Shown: positions 37,698-46,591 of the stretch, in pieces
Numbering within the stretch: the stretch's first letter is position 1
Layout: every line of letters begins with the position of its first letter
Assembly (NCBI RefSeq): GCF_014196515.1
Contig: NZ_JACIDV010000007.1
Coordinates: 248,001-312,000 of the forward strand
Direction of reading: 5' to 3'
DNA length: 64,000 bases
Origin: Rhizobium skierniewicense
GTDB taxonomy: Bacteria > Pseudomonadota > Alphaproteobacteria > Rhizobiales > Rhizobiaceae
Position numbers and translations under genes: made by a program
Notes under the pieces: generated by a model
Databases searched by the model: none
What the model saw: only the letters and a program-made list of their open reading frames with translations
What the model was told of the DNA's origin: nothing

Positions 37698-39535
37698 TCG
37701 GCAGCCATCTCCATCGGCAGTTCAGCATCCAGCTCCATATCGAACCTTGCTCCACCTTCGGGCAGATTGGTCACACTCAAACGCCCGCCAAAATCCTTGA
37801 CGATATTGTAGGAAATGGACAGCCCGAGGCCCAGCCCCTTGCCGACACCCTTCGTGGAAAAGAAGGGATCGAATATGCGTTCGATGATCGCCGACGGCAC
37901 GCCGGGGCCACGATCGCGGATCGACAGAATGACCTTGTCGCCCTCCTGGCGGGCGGTGAGATCGATGTGGCGATCCTCAAGCCCTTCGACGGCATCGGCA
38001 GCATTGGAGATGATGTTGACCAGAACCTGCTGAAGTCTGACAGGCCCCGCTTTGACGTTGAGCGGCACTGGCCCCAGGTCCACGACCAGCGTGGCATCCG
38101 CCGCCTTCAGGCGGGCATTGACGATCTCCAGTGTGTCGCTGACGACGGTATCCAGTGGCACGGGGCCGAGCTTTTCGTTGGGTTTGCGGGCAAAATTGCG
38201 AAGATGCTTGCCAATGGCCGCCATGCGGTCGATCAGCGCGGAGATGCGCTTGAGATTGTCCGAGGCCTCGCCCACTCTCCCGCGCTCTATCAGCAAAGAT
38301 GCGCTTTCGGCATAGGTCTTGGCCGCAGCCAGCGGCTGGTTGAACTCGTGCGACAGAGCAGCCGACATCTGTCCCAGTGCCGCCAGCTTTCCAGCCTGGA
38401 TCAAATCCTTCTGGGTTTTGCGCAGCCGCTTTTCCGTCTGCCTGCGCTCGGCAATCTCATGCTTGATGTCGACATTGACGCGGGCAAGGTCGGCCGTGCG
38501 TTCTTCCACCCGTCGCTCCAGTTCGGCACGCGCTTCGGCCTGATGGACAAGCCTGTCCTGAAGGCTCTTGCGCCGCTGCAACATGGCAGCCACCAGCGCA
38601 ACGGCAAGGCAAAGGCACAGAACAATGGCAATCATCGTCGTCTTGACCTGCGTGCGCACCGAGCCCGTGTCCATCAGCACATTGACCGTCCAGCCTGCAT
38701 CCGGCATCGGCTGGGACAGGAAGACATACTCCCGGTCCTGATCGCCCTCGCGAATGGTCATCAGGTCGTTTTTGCCGAACGTGCTGCGGGTAAGGCGAAG
38801 CTGCGTAAGGTTGGCGTCGGAATAGCGGCGTGATCTCTCGGTTTTCGCAATGCGCTCGGGCGTCAATGGCTGCACGGCCGCATAAAGCCATTCCGGCGTT
38901 CCCGTCATGAAGATGATGCCTTCGGGATCGTTGACAAAAATCCGGTTTTCGCCATTGCCAAAGGACGCTTCGATGCCTTCTATATCCACCTTGAAAACGA
39001 TGACGCCCTTGATTTCGGTGTTGAAGAGGATGGGTGAAGCGAAATAATAACCGCGCTTGTGCGAGGTGGTGCCGAGCGCGAAGAATTTCGATTGCTGGCC
39101 TTTGGCCGCATCCTGAAAATAGGGACGGTAGCTGAAATTCTGTCCGACGAAGCTTGCCGGACCGTCGTAATTGCTGGCGGCAATCGTCTCGCCATCCAGC
39201 GTCATGATGTAGATATCCGAGGATTTCAGCAAATCGTTGATGGATTTAAGGTAGATGTTGGCGCGCAGCCGCAGGGCCTGATCCTGGGGATGCGCGACAA
39301 GCTCCTCGATATCGTCGTGATCAGCCATCAATGCGGGCAGCGGCTCATAGCGACTGAGATGCCCACCGAGAGCCGAGACCGCCAGCCTCAGCGTCGTGCC
39401 GCCCTGAGCGGCGACCTCATCGAAATAGCTTTCGGCAACGAGATCGCTCCCCTTGGTCAAGGCGAAACCGCCAAGGCCCAAGCAAACAATGACAACACCG
39501 ATCCAGCGATATCTCACCGGCTCACCCCTCCACAT
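37694..39535 (-). CDS. DctB-like sensor histidine kinase
   Basis: A 613-residue membrane kinase with the DctB plan. First membrane helix about 10-28, then a periplasmic double-Cache sensor domain (about 30-295; IYIMTLDGETIAASNYDGP and FSYRPYFQDAAKGQQSKFFA match the C4-dicarboxylate sensors). The second membrane helix (about 300-320) is followed by a coiled coil (about 325-385), a HisKA box SHEFNQPLAA with H396, and a HATPase domain (NIISNAADA, DRGPGVP, GKGLGLGLS). It likely senses a carboxylate and phosphorylates the neighbouring regulator, with which it overlaps by 4 bases. Confidence 0.92.
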   Translation of the reverse strand: MWRGEPVRYRWIGVVIVCLGLGGFALTKGSDLVAESYFDEVAAQGGTTLRLAVSALGGHLSRYEPLPALMADHDDIEELVAHPQDQALRLRANIYLKSINDLLKSSDIYIMTLDGETIAASNYDGPASFVGQNFSYRPYFQDAAKGQQSKFFALGTTSHKRGYYFASPILFNTEIKGVIVFKVDIEGIEASFGNGENRIFVNDPEGIIFMTGTPEWLYAAVQPLTPERIAKTERSRRYSDANLTQLRLTRSTFGKNDLMTIREGDQDREYVFLSQPMPDAGWTVNVLMDTGSVRTQVKTTMIAIVLCLCLAVALVAAMLQRRKSLQDRLVHQAEARAELERRVEERTADLARVNVDIKHEIAERRQTEKRLRKTQKDLIQAGKLAALGQMSAALSHEFNQPLAAAKTYAESASLLIERGRVGEASDNLKRISALIDRMAAIGKHLRNFARKPNEKLGPVPLDTVVSDTLEIVNARLKAADATLVVDLGPVPLNVKAGPVRLQQVLVNIISNAADAVEGLEDRHIDLTARQEGDKVILSIRDRGPGVPSAIIERIFDPFFSTKGVGKGLGLGLSISYNIVKDFGGRLSVTNLPEGGARFDMELDAELPMEMAAE

Positions 39536-39625
39536 GGCAGACTGATCGATGTCCGCTCTCCCTCATACAAGTCTAAGTGGAGGCGCCTGATTTTCCAAGC
39601 GGGATCGAACCGGCTCCGATCAAAA

Positions 39626-39650
39626 CAAAAAAGCCGACCCAGGGGCCGGC
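39626..39650 (-). terminator. Rho-independent terminator of rpmF
   Basis: On the minus strand GCCGGCCCCTGGGTCGGC folds into a short stem and is followed by TTTTTTG, about 30 bases after the rpmF stop. Confidence 0.8.
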
Positions 39651-39680
39651 TTGTTCGTCAATCAAAGACTGCGCTAAAGA

Positions 39681-39866
39681 TTAAGCGCTTTCTTTCGGTG
39701 TCAGAACCTGACGACCACGGTACATGCCTGTCTTCAGGTCGATGTGGTGTGGGCGACGAAGTTCGCCGGAGTTCTTGTCTTCAACATATGTTGCGGACTT
39801 CAGGCCATCGGCCGAACGACGCATGCCGCGCTTGGACGGGCTTGTTTTTCTCTTAGGTACTGCCAT
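39681..39866 (-). CDS. rpmF: 50S ribosomal protein L32
   Basis: The 61-residue protein begins [20 protein letters not shown], the usual bL32 start, and continues with the alphaproteobacterial [16 protein letters not shown]. It has no zinc-binding cysteines, like other alphaproteobacterial L32 proteins. The ATG at 39864-39866 gives the family length; the longer frame to 39896 does not match. It is a single-gene unit with its own terminator. Confidence 0.97.
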   Translation of the reverse strand: MAVPKRKTSPSKRGMRRSADGLKSATYVEDKNSGELRRPHHIDLKTGMYRGRQVLTPKESA

Positions 39867-40072
39867 TTGTGTAACTCCACTGAAGCGGCGAAACACGGGA
39901 ACCAGCCAGGACCCAGGCCGAATGTCTCATGTTTCTATATCTGAATTTTGGCGCGCTTATACATGCCCCATCAGGCTTTGACCAGCCCTTCCCCATATTT
40001 TTTCGATAAGGGGCCGATGAGGCTTTCGCGTCGCGACCGTGACGCCAGACTTTAATCGCGCTAAGCCCTACA

Positions 40073-41338
40073 CTACTTCAGTCTGGCTTTCAACGACGCT
40101 TGCGGAAAGCATGTCGGCCGCATGCCGTTTTTCGACTGCCAGTCTCCCAGGGAACGACGGGTTTTGAAGCCTGCGAGGCCATCGGCTTTTCCGACATCAT
40201 AGCCCTTCGCGACCAGCGCCTTTTGCATGGCCAGCACATCGGAGCGCAGCATGGAGCCGACATCGCTCCACTGTCCCTGAAACGGCCCCGCACCATAGGC
40301 GATACGATCGGCCAGATTGCCGATGAAAAGCGCGTAGAGATCGGAGTTGTTGTATTCCTTGATGACATAAAAATTCGGCGTCACCACGAATTCCGGTCCG
40401 TTGCGACCAGCCGGAACCAGCATCATGCCATCCGCTGTCAAATCATTGGAAGGAAAGGCTTTTCCGGAGACGCGGCGGATGCCCATCTTCTGCCAGTCCG
40501 CAACCGGGCGGGCCAGATCAGGACCTTCCTGCGCACAGGATACATCGTCTGGTATGGAAACCTCGAAACCCCAATCGCGGTTTCGCTGCCAGCCACGCTT
40601 GGAAAGATAGTTGGCTATGGATGCGAGGGCATCAGGCACGGAATTCCAGATGTCGCGGTGACCGTCACCATCGAAATCAACGGCATATTTCAGGTAGCTG
40701 GAGGGCATGAATTGCGGCTGGCCAAGGGCGCCCGCCCATGAGCCCATCATCTTCGACGCTGAAATATCGCCGCTTTCAACGATTTTCAGGGCGTCGATCA
40801 GCTCGTCACGAAACATGTCCTTGCGGGTGGAGGTGTAGGCCTTGGTTGCCAGCACGTCGATGACGGAGTTGGGCAGCTTTGCGCGACCGAAGCCGGATTC
40901 CCGGCCCCAGACCGCAATGATGATGTTGCCAGGGACGCCATAGGTCGCCTCGATGCGCTTGAGCGTCGCGGCATGTGTTGCTGCCAGCGAACGGCCTGTT
41001 GCCGCCAGGCCCTGCAAACGTTGCTCTGAAAAATAAGCGCCGGGCGACGAAAACTCTGCCTGGCTTTGCGCCTGTTCCTTTGGTGGCTTTTGACCGGGAA
41101 TGATGAGATCGGGCAACTTCCAGTTTATGGACAGGTCCGTGAGCGTTGCGTTCAGCGTCTTTTGCGAAATACCGGCCTGGCGTGCTTCCGGCCAGATGTC
41201 CTGTTTCAGCCATGTGTTGAAGGCGGCATCGTATCTGGCAGCGGCGGCACCCGTCGGGTTCGTTTGCGCAAGTGTTGCACTGGCTGGCACAAGACAGGCG
41301 GCAGTGGCGAAGATGAGGCCAATCGTTTTCAGACGCAT
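40073..41338 (-). CDS. MltB-family lytic murein transglycosylase with peptidoglycan-binding domain
   Basis: Cleaves the MurNAc-GlcNAc bond of peptidoglycan to give 1,6-anhydro ends, acting in the periplasm. The 421-residue precursor has a signal peptide (MRLKTIGLIFATAACLVPAS, cut after TLA-QTNP). The SLT_2/MltB domain (about 35-335) has the catalytic glutamate in IIIAVWGRESGFGRA and the motifs GSWAGALGQPQFMPSSYLKY and DGHRDIWNSVPDALASIANY. A C-terminal PG_binding_1 domain (about 355-415, DVLAMQKALVAKGYDVGKAD) follows. No lipobox cysteine is present, so it is soluble in the periplasm. Confidence 0.93.
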   Translation of the reverse strand: MRLKTIGLIFATAACLVPASATLAQTNPTGAAAARYDAAFNTWLKQDIWPEARQAGISQKTLNATLTDLSINWKLPDLIIPGQKPPKEQAQSQAEFSSPGAYFSEQRLQGLAATGRSLAATHAATLKRIEATYGVPGNIIIAVWGRESGFGRAKLPNSVIDVLATKAYTSTRKDMFRDELIDALKIVESGDISASKMMGSWAGALGQPQFMPSSYLKYAVDFDGDGHRDIWNSVPDALASIANYLSKRGWQRNRDWGFEVSIPDDVSCAQEGPDLARPVADWQKMGIRRVSGKAFPSNDLTADGMMLVPAGRNGPEFVVTPNFYVIKEYNNSDLYALFIGNLADRIAYGAGPFQGQWSDVGSMLRSDVLAMQKALVAKGYDVGKADGLAGFKTRRSLGDWQSKNGMRPTCFPQASLKARLK

Positions 41339-41384
41339 TCCGTTTCCTTTTCAGTCAACCGGCCAGAGACCAATGCTTGGCGTG

Positions 41385-41990
41385 TCAGATCACGGTTCGG
41401 GCGCGCAGGGCTGCGGTCAACGTGCCTTCATCGAGATAATCCAGTTCGCCACCGACCGGCACACCATGGGCAAGACGAGTGATCTTGACGCCGAGATCGC
41501 TTAGCCGGTCGGTGATGTAGTGCGCCGTCGCCTGTCCCTCGACAGTGGCGTTGACCGCGATGATGAGCTCACGAATGCCACCTTCGCTGACGCGTTCGAT
41601 CAGCCCCTTGATGTTCAGGTCTTCTGGTCCCACACCATCGAGCGGCGATAGCGTACCGCCCAGAACATGATAGGCGGTGTTCATGGCGCCTGCCCGCTCC
41701 AGAGCCCAGAGGTCGGAAACATCCTCGACCACAATGATGATGGCCTGATCGCGGCGATCATCGGTGCAGACCGTGCAGGGGTCCATGGTGTCGACATTAC
41801 CGCAGTGCGAGCACACCTTCACCTTGTCATAGGCGTCACCCATGGCATGACCGAGCGGGCCGAGAAGCTGCTCTTTCTTCTTGATCAGATGCAGTGCTGC
41901 GCGGCGGGCCGAACGGGGCCCAAGTCCCGGCACCTTGGCCAGAAGCTGGATGAGTTTTTCGATTTCTGGGCCGGTGACTCGTTTTGCCAT
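41385..41990 (-). CDS. recR: Recombination mediator protein RecR
   Basis: Works with RecO and RecF to load RecA on SSB-coated gaps. The 201-residue protein has an N-terminal helix-hairpin-helix ([20 protein letters not shown]), and the zinc finger [16 protein letters not shown] (about 57-72). A TOPRIM domain ([20 protein letters not shown] to [19 protein letters not shown]) and a C-terminal Walker B-like tail complete it. The usual neighbours ybaB and dnaX lie close by but are separated here by the MOSC gene on the opposite strand. Confidence 0.97.
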   Translation of the reverse strand: MAKRVTGPEIEKLIQLLAKVPGLGPRSARRAALHLIKKKEQLLGPLGHAMGDAYDKVKVCSHCGNVDTMDPCTVCTDDRRDQAIIIVVEDVSDLWALERAGAMNTAYHVLGGTLSPLDGVGPEDLNIKGLIERVSEGGIRELIIAVNATVEGQATAHYITDRLSDLGVKITRLAHGVPVGGELDYLDEGTLTAALRARTVI

Positions 41991-42045
41991 GAGCGCTTTC
42001 TACTGCATAAATGTCATAACGGGAATCACAAGCGGAAAGCATCCC

Positions 42046-42660
42046 ATGAAAATACGCGCCATCTGCCGGGCCGATGCGAAAATCCTGCCCGGAAAAACAT
42101 CGAAAACCGGGATTTTCAAACATCCCGTGCAAGGTCCTGTTCTGGTCGATCAGGCCGGTATCGTCAGCGACGCCGTCTGCAACAAAAAGCACCATGGCGG
42201 GCCGGATCAGGCGCTTTACGTCATGGGCTCCGTAGATCTCGATTTCTGGTCGCGCGAATTGGGATTTGTCATCGAACCCGGATTTTTCGGGGAGAACTTT
42301 GTGATCGAAGGCATCGACAGCGCTCAGATGCATGTGGGCGACCGGTTGATAGCAGCAGAGGTGCAGCTGGAAGTGACCGCCGCCCGCATTCCCTGTGCCA
42401 CACTGTCAACGCGGATTGGCGACGATGGTTTCGCGCCTCGCTTCAAGCAGGCGGGACAGCCAGGCTTTTATTGTCGTGTGCTCAAAGGGGGCATGATCGC
42501 CACCGATGAAGTGGTGACGTTCACGCCCTATCAGGGGACCAAGCTGCCGATACCCGTCATTCTTCAACGGTTCAGGCCGTGCAGACTGTCGCAAGCGGAG
42601 CGGGATGCCTATCTCACCACCCCGCTTGCCAGCCGTTTCAGGGCCATGCTGGACGGTTGA
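42046..42660 (+). CDS. MOSC domain-containing protein (YiiM-like)
   Basis: A 204-residue stand-alone MOSC protein of the YiiM type; YiiM of E. coli is a molybdenum-cofactor dependent reductase of N-hydroxylated compounds. The sequence has HHGGPDQALYVM (the HGG motif), PGFFGENFVIEGID and the conserved cysteine in RIPCATLSTRIG that is expected to hold the Mo cofactor. The ATG at 42046 lies after GGAAAGC and upstream sequence shows no homology. It is inserted between recR and ybaB, on the opposite strand to both. Confidence 0.9.
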   Translation: MKIRAICRADAKILPGKTSKTGIFKHPVQGPVLVDQAGIVSDAVCNKKHHGGPDQALYVMGSVDLDFWSRELGFVIEPGFFGENFVIEGIDSAQMHVGDRLIAAEVQLEVTAARIPCATLSTRIGDDGFAPRFKQAGQPGFYCRVLKGGMIATDEVVTFTPYQGTKLPIPVILQRFRPCRLSQAERDAYLTTPLASRFRAMLDG

Positions 42661-42666
42661 GGTCGA

Positions 42667-42990
42667 TTAAAAGGGAAGCTTCATGCCCGGCGGGATTGGC
42701 AGACCGGCGGTGAGGTCGCGCGTCTTTTCAGCGGTGACGGCTTCGGCGCGCTGCTTGGCGTCATTATGGGCTGCAACCAGCAGGTCTTCGAGAATTTCGA
42801 CTTCCTCTTCCTTCAAAAGCGAAGGATCGATCTTCACACCAAGCAGAGATCCCTTGCCGCTCATCCTGACGGTAACCAGACCGCCACCGGATGTTCCCTC
42901 GACCTCAAGTGCAGCAATCTCTTCCTGCATCTTTTCCATCTTGGCCTGCATTTCCTTGACCTTGCCCATCATTCCCATGATGTCACGCAT
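42667..42990 (-). CDS. ybaB: YbaB/EbfC nucleoid-associated protein
   Basis: A 107-residue DNA-binding dimer. [20 protein letters not shown] forms the N-terminal helix, then [20 protein letters not shown] and a C-terminal [20 protein letters not shown] complete the fold, ending in the typical [12 protein letters not shown]. The start [10 protein letters not shown] is the first of three close methionines and could be shifted by a few codons. It lies 21 bases downstream of dnaX on the same strand, the usual dnaX-ybaB arrangement. Confidence 0.93.
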   Translation of the reverse strand: MRDIMGMMGKVKEMQAKMEKMQEEIAALEVEGTSGGGLVTVRMSGKGSLLGVKIDPSLLKEEEVEILEDLLVAAHNDAKQRAEAVTAEKTRDLTAGLPIPPGMKLPF

Positions 42991-43011
42991 GTCGAAACTC
43001 CTGTCTTTTGC

Positions 43012-44880
43012 TTAGAATTCTATGTCGTCGCCCGGCAAAATATCGCCTTCGCTGGATTCGGCAACGGAGGGCGGCGCGATCTCTTCGACGTCATCCACCA
43101 GGGGTGCGCGGATGCGGACGTCGGTAATCTTTGCACCGGGAAACTGCGCCAGAATGGCAGCGACATCCGGGTCCTGGCGCGCATCGACGAAGCGGGCTTC
43201 GCGCGCATTGCCTTCGGCCTCCACGAGCGTCGGCTCGCCAGTCTCCTTGCTGATGGACACGACCCAGTGGATGCCGGTCCATTCCTTCAGCTTCGTGCCG
43301 ATCTCTCCGGGAAGCGAGCCGGGCGCACCTTCGCCGAGCCGCAGGTCGAACCGCCCGGGCTCCAGCCGCACGACATGGACGAAATTGCGCAATCTCGCCT
43401 TCAAAATTGGGTCACGGTGCTTGGTGCAAAGATCAACGATATCATTCAGGGAATTGACGGGAACCTTGGGTTCCAGCCGTTCCTCTGGCTTTGGCGTTGC
43501 AACCTGCATCTCCTGCGGGCGAGCGTCCGGCACCGCGCGCAACAGGGCTGTCGGCTGTGGCGATGTCTGGCGTTGCGGTGAAAGCTGAGCGGATGCGACA
43601 GCCTGCGTGGACGAATAAGCCCGCGCACCGCCGCCATTGCCACCGCCGGATGGCGCTCCACTGCCGGACGTACCACCTTCGCCGTTGGAAAGCTCCAGGA
43701 GACGACGTGCGGCATCTTCCGGGGCGGGCAGATTGGCGGCATGCGAGAGCCGTATCAGCACCATTTCGGCGGCACCGGCCGGACGCGAGGCATTTTCGGT
43801 TTCAGGAATGCCCTTCAGCAGCATCTGCCAGATGCGCGATAGTGCAGAGACTGCAATCGTATCGGCGAACTCAGCGCCACTGACACGCTCGACCTCGGAC
43901 AGAGATGGGTCGTCGGCTGCGTCCGGCACATATTTCATGCGGGTGACGAGATGGGTGAAATCGGCAAGGTCGTTCAACACCACGACGGGGTTGGCACCCG
44001 CTTCGTACTGACCCGTAAACTCTTCCAGGGCGGAGGCGACATCGCCCTTCACCACATGACCGAACAGATCGACAATACGGGCCCGATCGGCCAGACCGAG
44101 CATGCCGCGAACCGCTTCCGCCTCGACCCGTCCACCGCCATGGGCGATGGCCTGATCCAGAAGCGACAAGCCATCACGGGCAGACCCTTCGGCGGCGCGG
44201 GCGATCATTGCCAGTGCTTGGCTCTCGGCCTCGAAGCCTTCCTTGGCAGCAATCGCGGTAAACAGACCAACCAGATCGGCCGCACTGATGCGGCGCAGAT
44301 CGAAACGCTGGCAGCGTGACAGAACGGTGATGGGAACCTTGCGGATTTCGGTCGTCGCGAAAATGAACTTCACATGCTCGGGCGGCTCTTCCAATGTCTT
44401 CAGGAGACCGTTGAACGCCTGCGTCGAGAGCATGTGCACTTCGTCAATGATGTAAACTTTGTAACGTGCCGAGACCGGGCGGTAACGCACCTGCTCGATG
44501 ATCTCCCTGATGTCGTCGATGCCGGTATGGGAGGCAGCGTCCATCTCGATCACATCGACATGGCGGCCTTCCATGATGGCCTGACAATGTTCACCTGGAA
44601 TCCGCAGATCGATCGTCGGCTTGTCGATTTCGTCGGTCTTGTAGTTGAGCGCGCGCGCCAGAATACGGGCCGTGGTGGTTTTACCCACGCCGCGAACGCC
44701 GGTCAGCATGTAGGCTTGCGCGATGCGGCCGGTTTCGAACGCGTTGGTCAGCGTGCGAACCATCGGCTCCTGGCCAACCATCAGGTCGGAAAAATCTTTG
44801 GGGCGGTACTTGCGCGCCAGAACCCGGTAACCGGCACCCTGCTCTTTTGTCTTGGGCTGATTGGTTCCGGTTTCGCTCAT
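43012..44880 (-). CDS. dnaX: DNA polymerase III subunit gamma/tau
   Basis: Clamp-loader ATPase of the replisome. The 622-residue protein has an AAA+ core with YRPKDFSDLMVGQEPMVRTL, Walker A GVRGVGKTTTARILA, DEVHMLSTQAFNGLLKTLEE and sensor 1 FATTEIRKVP. A Gly/Ser/Pro-rich linker (about 395-450) and a C-terminal tau-like region follow. The four zinc-binding cysteines found in E. coli DnaX are missing: the corresponding stretch NYKTDEIDKPTIDLRIPGEH carries none and one cysteine follows in HCQAIMEGRH. From memory this is usual in rhizobia. The ATG at 44878-44880 (MSETGTNQ) is preferred over 44922. Confidence 0.95.
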   Translation of the reverse strand: MSETGTNQPKTKEQGAGYRVLARKYRPKDFSDLMVGQEPMVRTLTNAFETGRIAQAYMLTGVRGVGKTTTARILARALNYKTDEIDKPTIDLRIPGEHCQAIMEGRHVDVIEMDAASHTGIDDIREIIEQVRYRPVSARYKVYIIDEVHMLSTQAFNGLLKTLEEPPEHVKFIFATTEIRKVPITVLSRCQRFDLRRISAADLVGLFTAIAAKEGFEAESQALAMIARAAEGSARDGLSLLDQAIAHGGGRVEAEAVRGMLGLADRARIVDLFGHVVKGDVASALEEFTGQYEAGANPVVVLNDLADFTHLVTRMKYVPDAADDPSLSEVERVSGAEFADTIAVSALSRIWQMLLKGIPETENASRPAGAAEMVLIRLSHAANLPAPEDAARRLLELSNGEGGTSGSGAPSGGGNGGGARAYSSTQAVASAQLSPQRQTSPQPTALLRAVPDARPQEMQVATPKPEERLEPKVPVNSLNDIVDLCTKHRDPILKARLRNFVHVVRLEPGRFDLRLGEGAPGSLPGEIGTKLKEWTGIHWVVSISKETGEPTLVEAEGNAREARFVDARQDPDVAAILAQFPGAKITDVRIRAPLVDDVEEIAPPSVAESSEGDILPGDDIEF

Positions 44881-45017
44881 CGCCTCGCCAGTCGTTAAAA
44901 CTATCGCATGTCTTGGTCGCAAAACCGCTATACACTTTTGCGAGACATGCTTTGGGTGGCGCCCGCTTTCAGGCCGAACTGGCCCGGCGAAACCTGAGCA
45001 CGTCTTCGAAATAGAAA

Positions 45018-45118
45018 AGGTGGGAGGCTGGCACGGCGACCCGTGCCTGGCTCGTTAGGGCTGCTTCCTTCCGGACCTGACCCGGTTGGCGAGTGGCTCG
45101 TCCACCACCAACCTCCCG
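45018..45118 (-). ncRNA. ffs: Signal recognition particle RNA, small bacterial type (4.5S)
   Basis: The minus strand carries the near-invariant SRP RNA core GGTCAGGTCCGGAAGGAAGC with its GGAA tetraloop and bulge, flanked by complementary ends GGGAGGTTGG and CCAGCCTCCC that close the hairpin (about 100 nt). A possible promoter TTGCAT, 17 bases, GATATG lies just upstream on the same strand. It is placed before dnaX, as in many proteobacteria. It pairs with Ffh for membrane targeting of nascent proteins. Confidence 0.95.
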
Positions 45119-45204
45119 GAGGCACATATCGGCAATAATAAAAGCAAATGCAAGCCAAGCTGCCAAAAAACTGCTATCACATTCAAAACAATTGGGAGGA
45201 TGCC

Positions 45205-45609
45205 GTGGAAACATTCCGGCTGGATGAAAGACTGGCGCGCGACAGCGTGCTGATAACCCGGCTGGGTTTGTGCCAAATGCGTCTTCAAAACGACCAGCGT
45301 TGGCCGTGGATCGTTCTCGTGCCGCAACGCAACGACAAGAGCGAGCTCTTCGAGTTGACCCCGCTGGATCAGGCGCTGGTGACTTTCGAAACCAATCAGG
45401 TCGCCTCTGCGCTGAAAGAACTGACGGGAGCGACAAAAATAAATGTCGGCGCTCTTGGAAATATCGTGCGCCAGCTCCACGTCCATATCATTGCCCGCAG
45501 GCAAGGCGATGAATGCTGGCCGGGTCCGATCTGGGGTCACGGGACAGCTGTTCCCTACGCGGACGATGACAGACATGATCTCATGAAGAAACTGGCCGGC
45601 GCATTGTGA
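45205..45609 (+). CDS. HIT family protein
   Basis: A 134-residue histidine-triad fold protein, expected to act on nucleoside phosphates. The start is taken as GTG at 45205 because GGGAGGA stands 4 bases upstream; the in-frame ATG at 45148 lacks a site and would begin right after the ffs region. The active-site segment reads QLHVHIIARRQG, so the first histidine of the HxHxH triad is glutamine while the other two remain, as I recall for a proteobacterial subfamily. It overlaps nudC by one base (TGATG). Confidence 0.87.
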   Translation: METFRLDERLARDSVLITRLGLCQMRLQNDQRWPWIVLVPQRNDKSELFELTPLDQALVTFETNQVASALKELTGATKINVGALGNIVRQLHVHIIARRQGDECWPGPIWGHGTAVPYADDDRHDLMKKLAGAL

Positions 45610-46577
45610 TGAATTCAAAAAGCATATTCGATACCAACTCCCCCCATCCGGAACCCAGCACTCTGACCGCATTCGCCCAGAATGATCTGGATCGTCTGGC
45701 CGAAAAGCGAACCGAAAGCTGTGTCTCCGATGCGCTGAAGGTGGAAGGTACACATCTTCTGGCCTTTGCAGGTACCAAGCTCGTGCTCAAGCATGACGGT
45801 CAGGTTCTGGACCCGCTGTTTTCGGCCTACGAGCTGGCCGAGCTCGATCCCGATTTCGAAAATGCTGTTCTTCTCGGATACAAGGACAATGGCGAGCCAC
45901 GCGTCGCAGTGCCGGTGCGAACCGCCGAAGACAATCTTGCCAGCCATTTCAAGCCTGTCGATGCCCGCAGCCTCTATCGCGATCAGTTGATCGGTGAGGA
46001 ATTGCTGGGCGAGGTCGCGCAGGCTGTGAGCCTTCTTCACTGGAACTCAGACAATCGTTTTTGTGGACGGTGTGGCGGCGCGATGGAACTGCATATCGGC
46101 GGTTACAAGCGGATTTGCGCTGCGTGCAGCCACACGATTTTCCCGCGTACCGATCCCGTCGTCATTATGCTGACCATCGATCTGGACCGGGAACTGTGCC
46201 TGCTGGGTCGTGGAGCGCATTTTCCACCCGGCATGTATTCCTGCCTTGCGGGCTTCGTCGAACCCGGCGAAACCATTGAAAACGCTGTTCGCCGCGAGAC
46301 GCATGAGGAAGCCAATATCGCTGTTGGCCGGGTGCGTTACCATGCCTCCCAGCCCTGGCCGATGCCCCATACGCTGATGATCGGCTGTTTTTCCGAAGCG
46401 CTGTCGACCGATATCACCCGCGACGAGGCAGAGCTTGAAGATTGCCGCTGGTTTAGCCGCGACGAGGTGGCTACCCTTCTGGAGATGGGGGCGGCCAACG
46501 GCCAGTCACCACCACCACGCGGTGCCATCGCGCACCGTTTGATGCGCGACTGGATCGAATGGGACACGGCTGAATAA
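45609..46577 (+). CDS. nudC: NAD(H) pyrophosphatase NudC
   Basis: Nudix hydrolase that splits NADH and removes NAD caps from RNA. The 322-residue protein has an N-terminal domain (about 1-145) and a zinc ribbon FCGRCGGAMELHIGGYKRIC with AAC (four cysteines). The Nudix box GFVEPGETIENAVRRETHEE carries the REXXEE core. The NudC-specific motif SQPWPMPHTLM follows it. The ATG at 45609 is preferred to the adjacent in-frame GTG at 45606. Coupled to the HIT gene, it forms a small nucleotide-hydrolysis operon. Confidence 0.95.
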   Translation: MNSKSIFDTNSPHPEPSTLTAFAQNDLDRLAEKRTESCVSDALKVEGTHLLAFAGTKLVLKHDGQVLDPLFSAYELAELDPDFENAVLLGYKDNGEPRVAVPVRTAEDNLASHFKPVDARSLYRDQLIGEELLGEVAQAVSLLHWNSDNRFCGRCGGAMELHIGGYKRICAACSHTIFPRTDPVVIMLTIDLDRELCLLGRGAHFPPGMYSCLAGFVEPGETIENAVRRETHEEANIAVGRVRYHASQPWPMPHTLMIGCFSEALSTDITRDEAELEDCRWFSRDEVATLLEMGAANGQSPPPRGAIAHRLMRDWIEWDTAE

Positions 46578-46591
46578 ACCGGATCGCAAGC

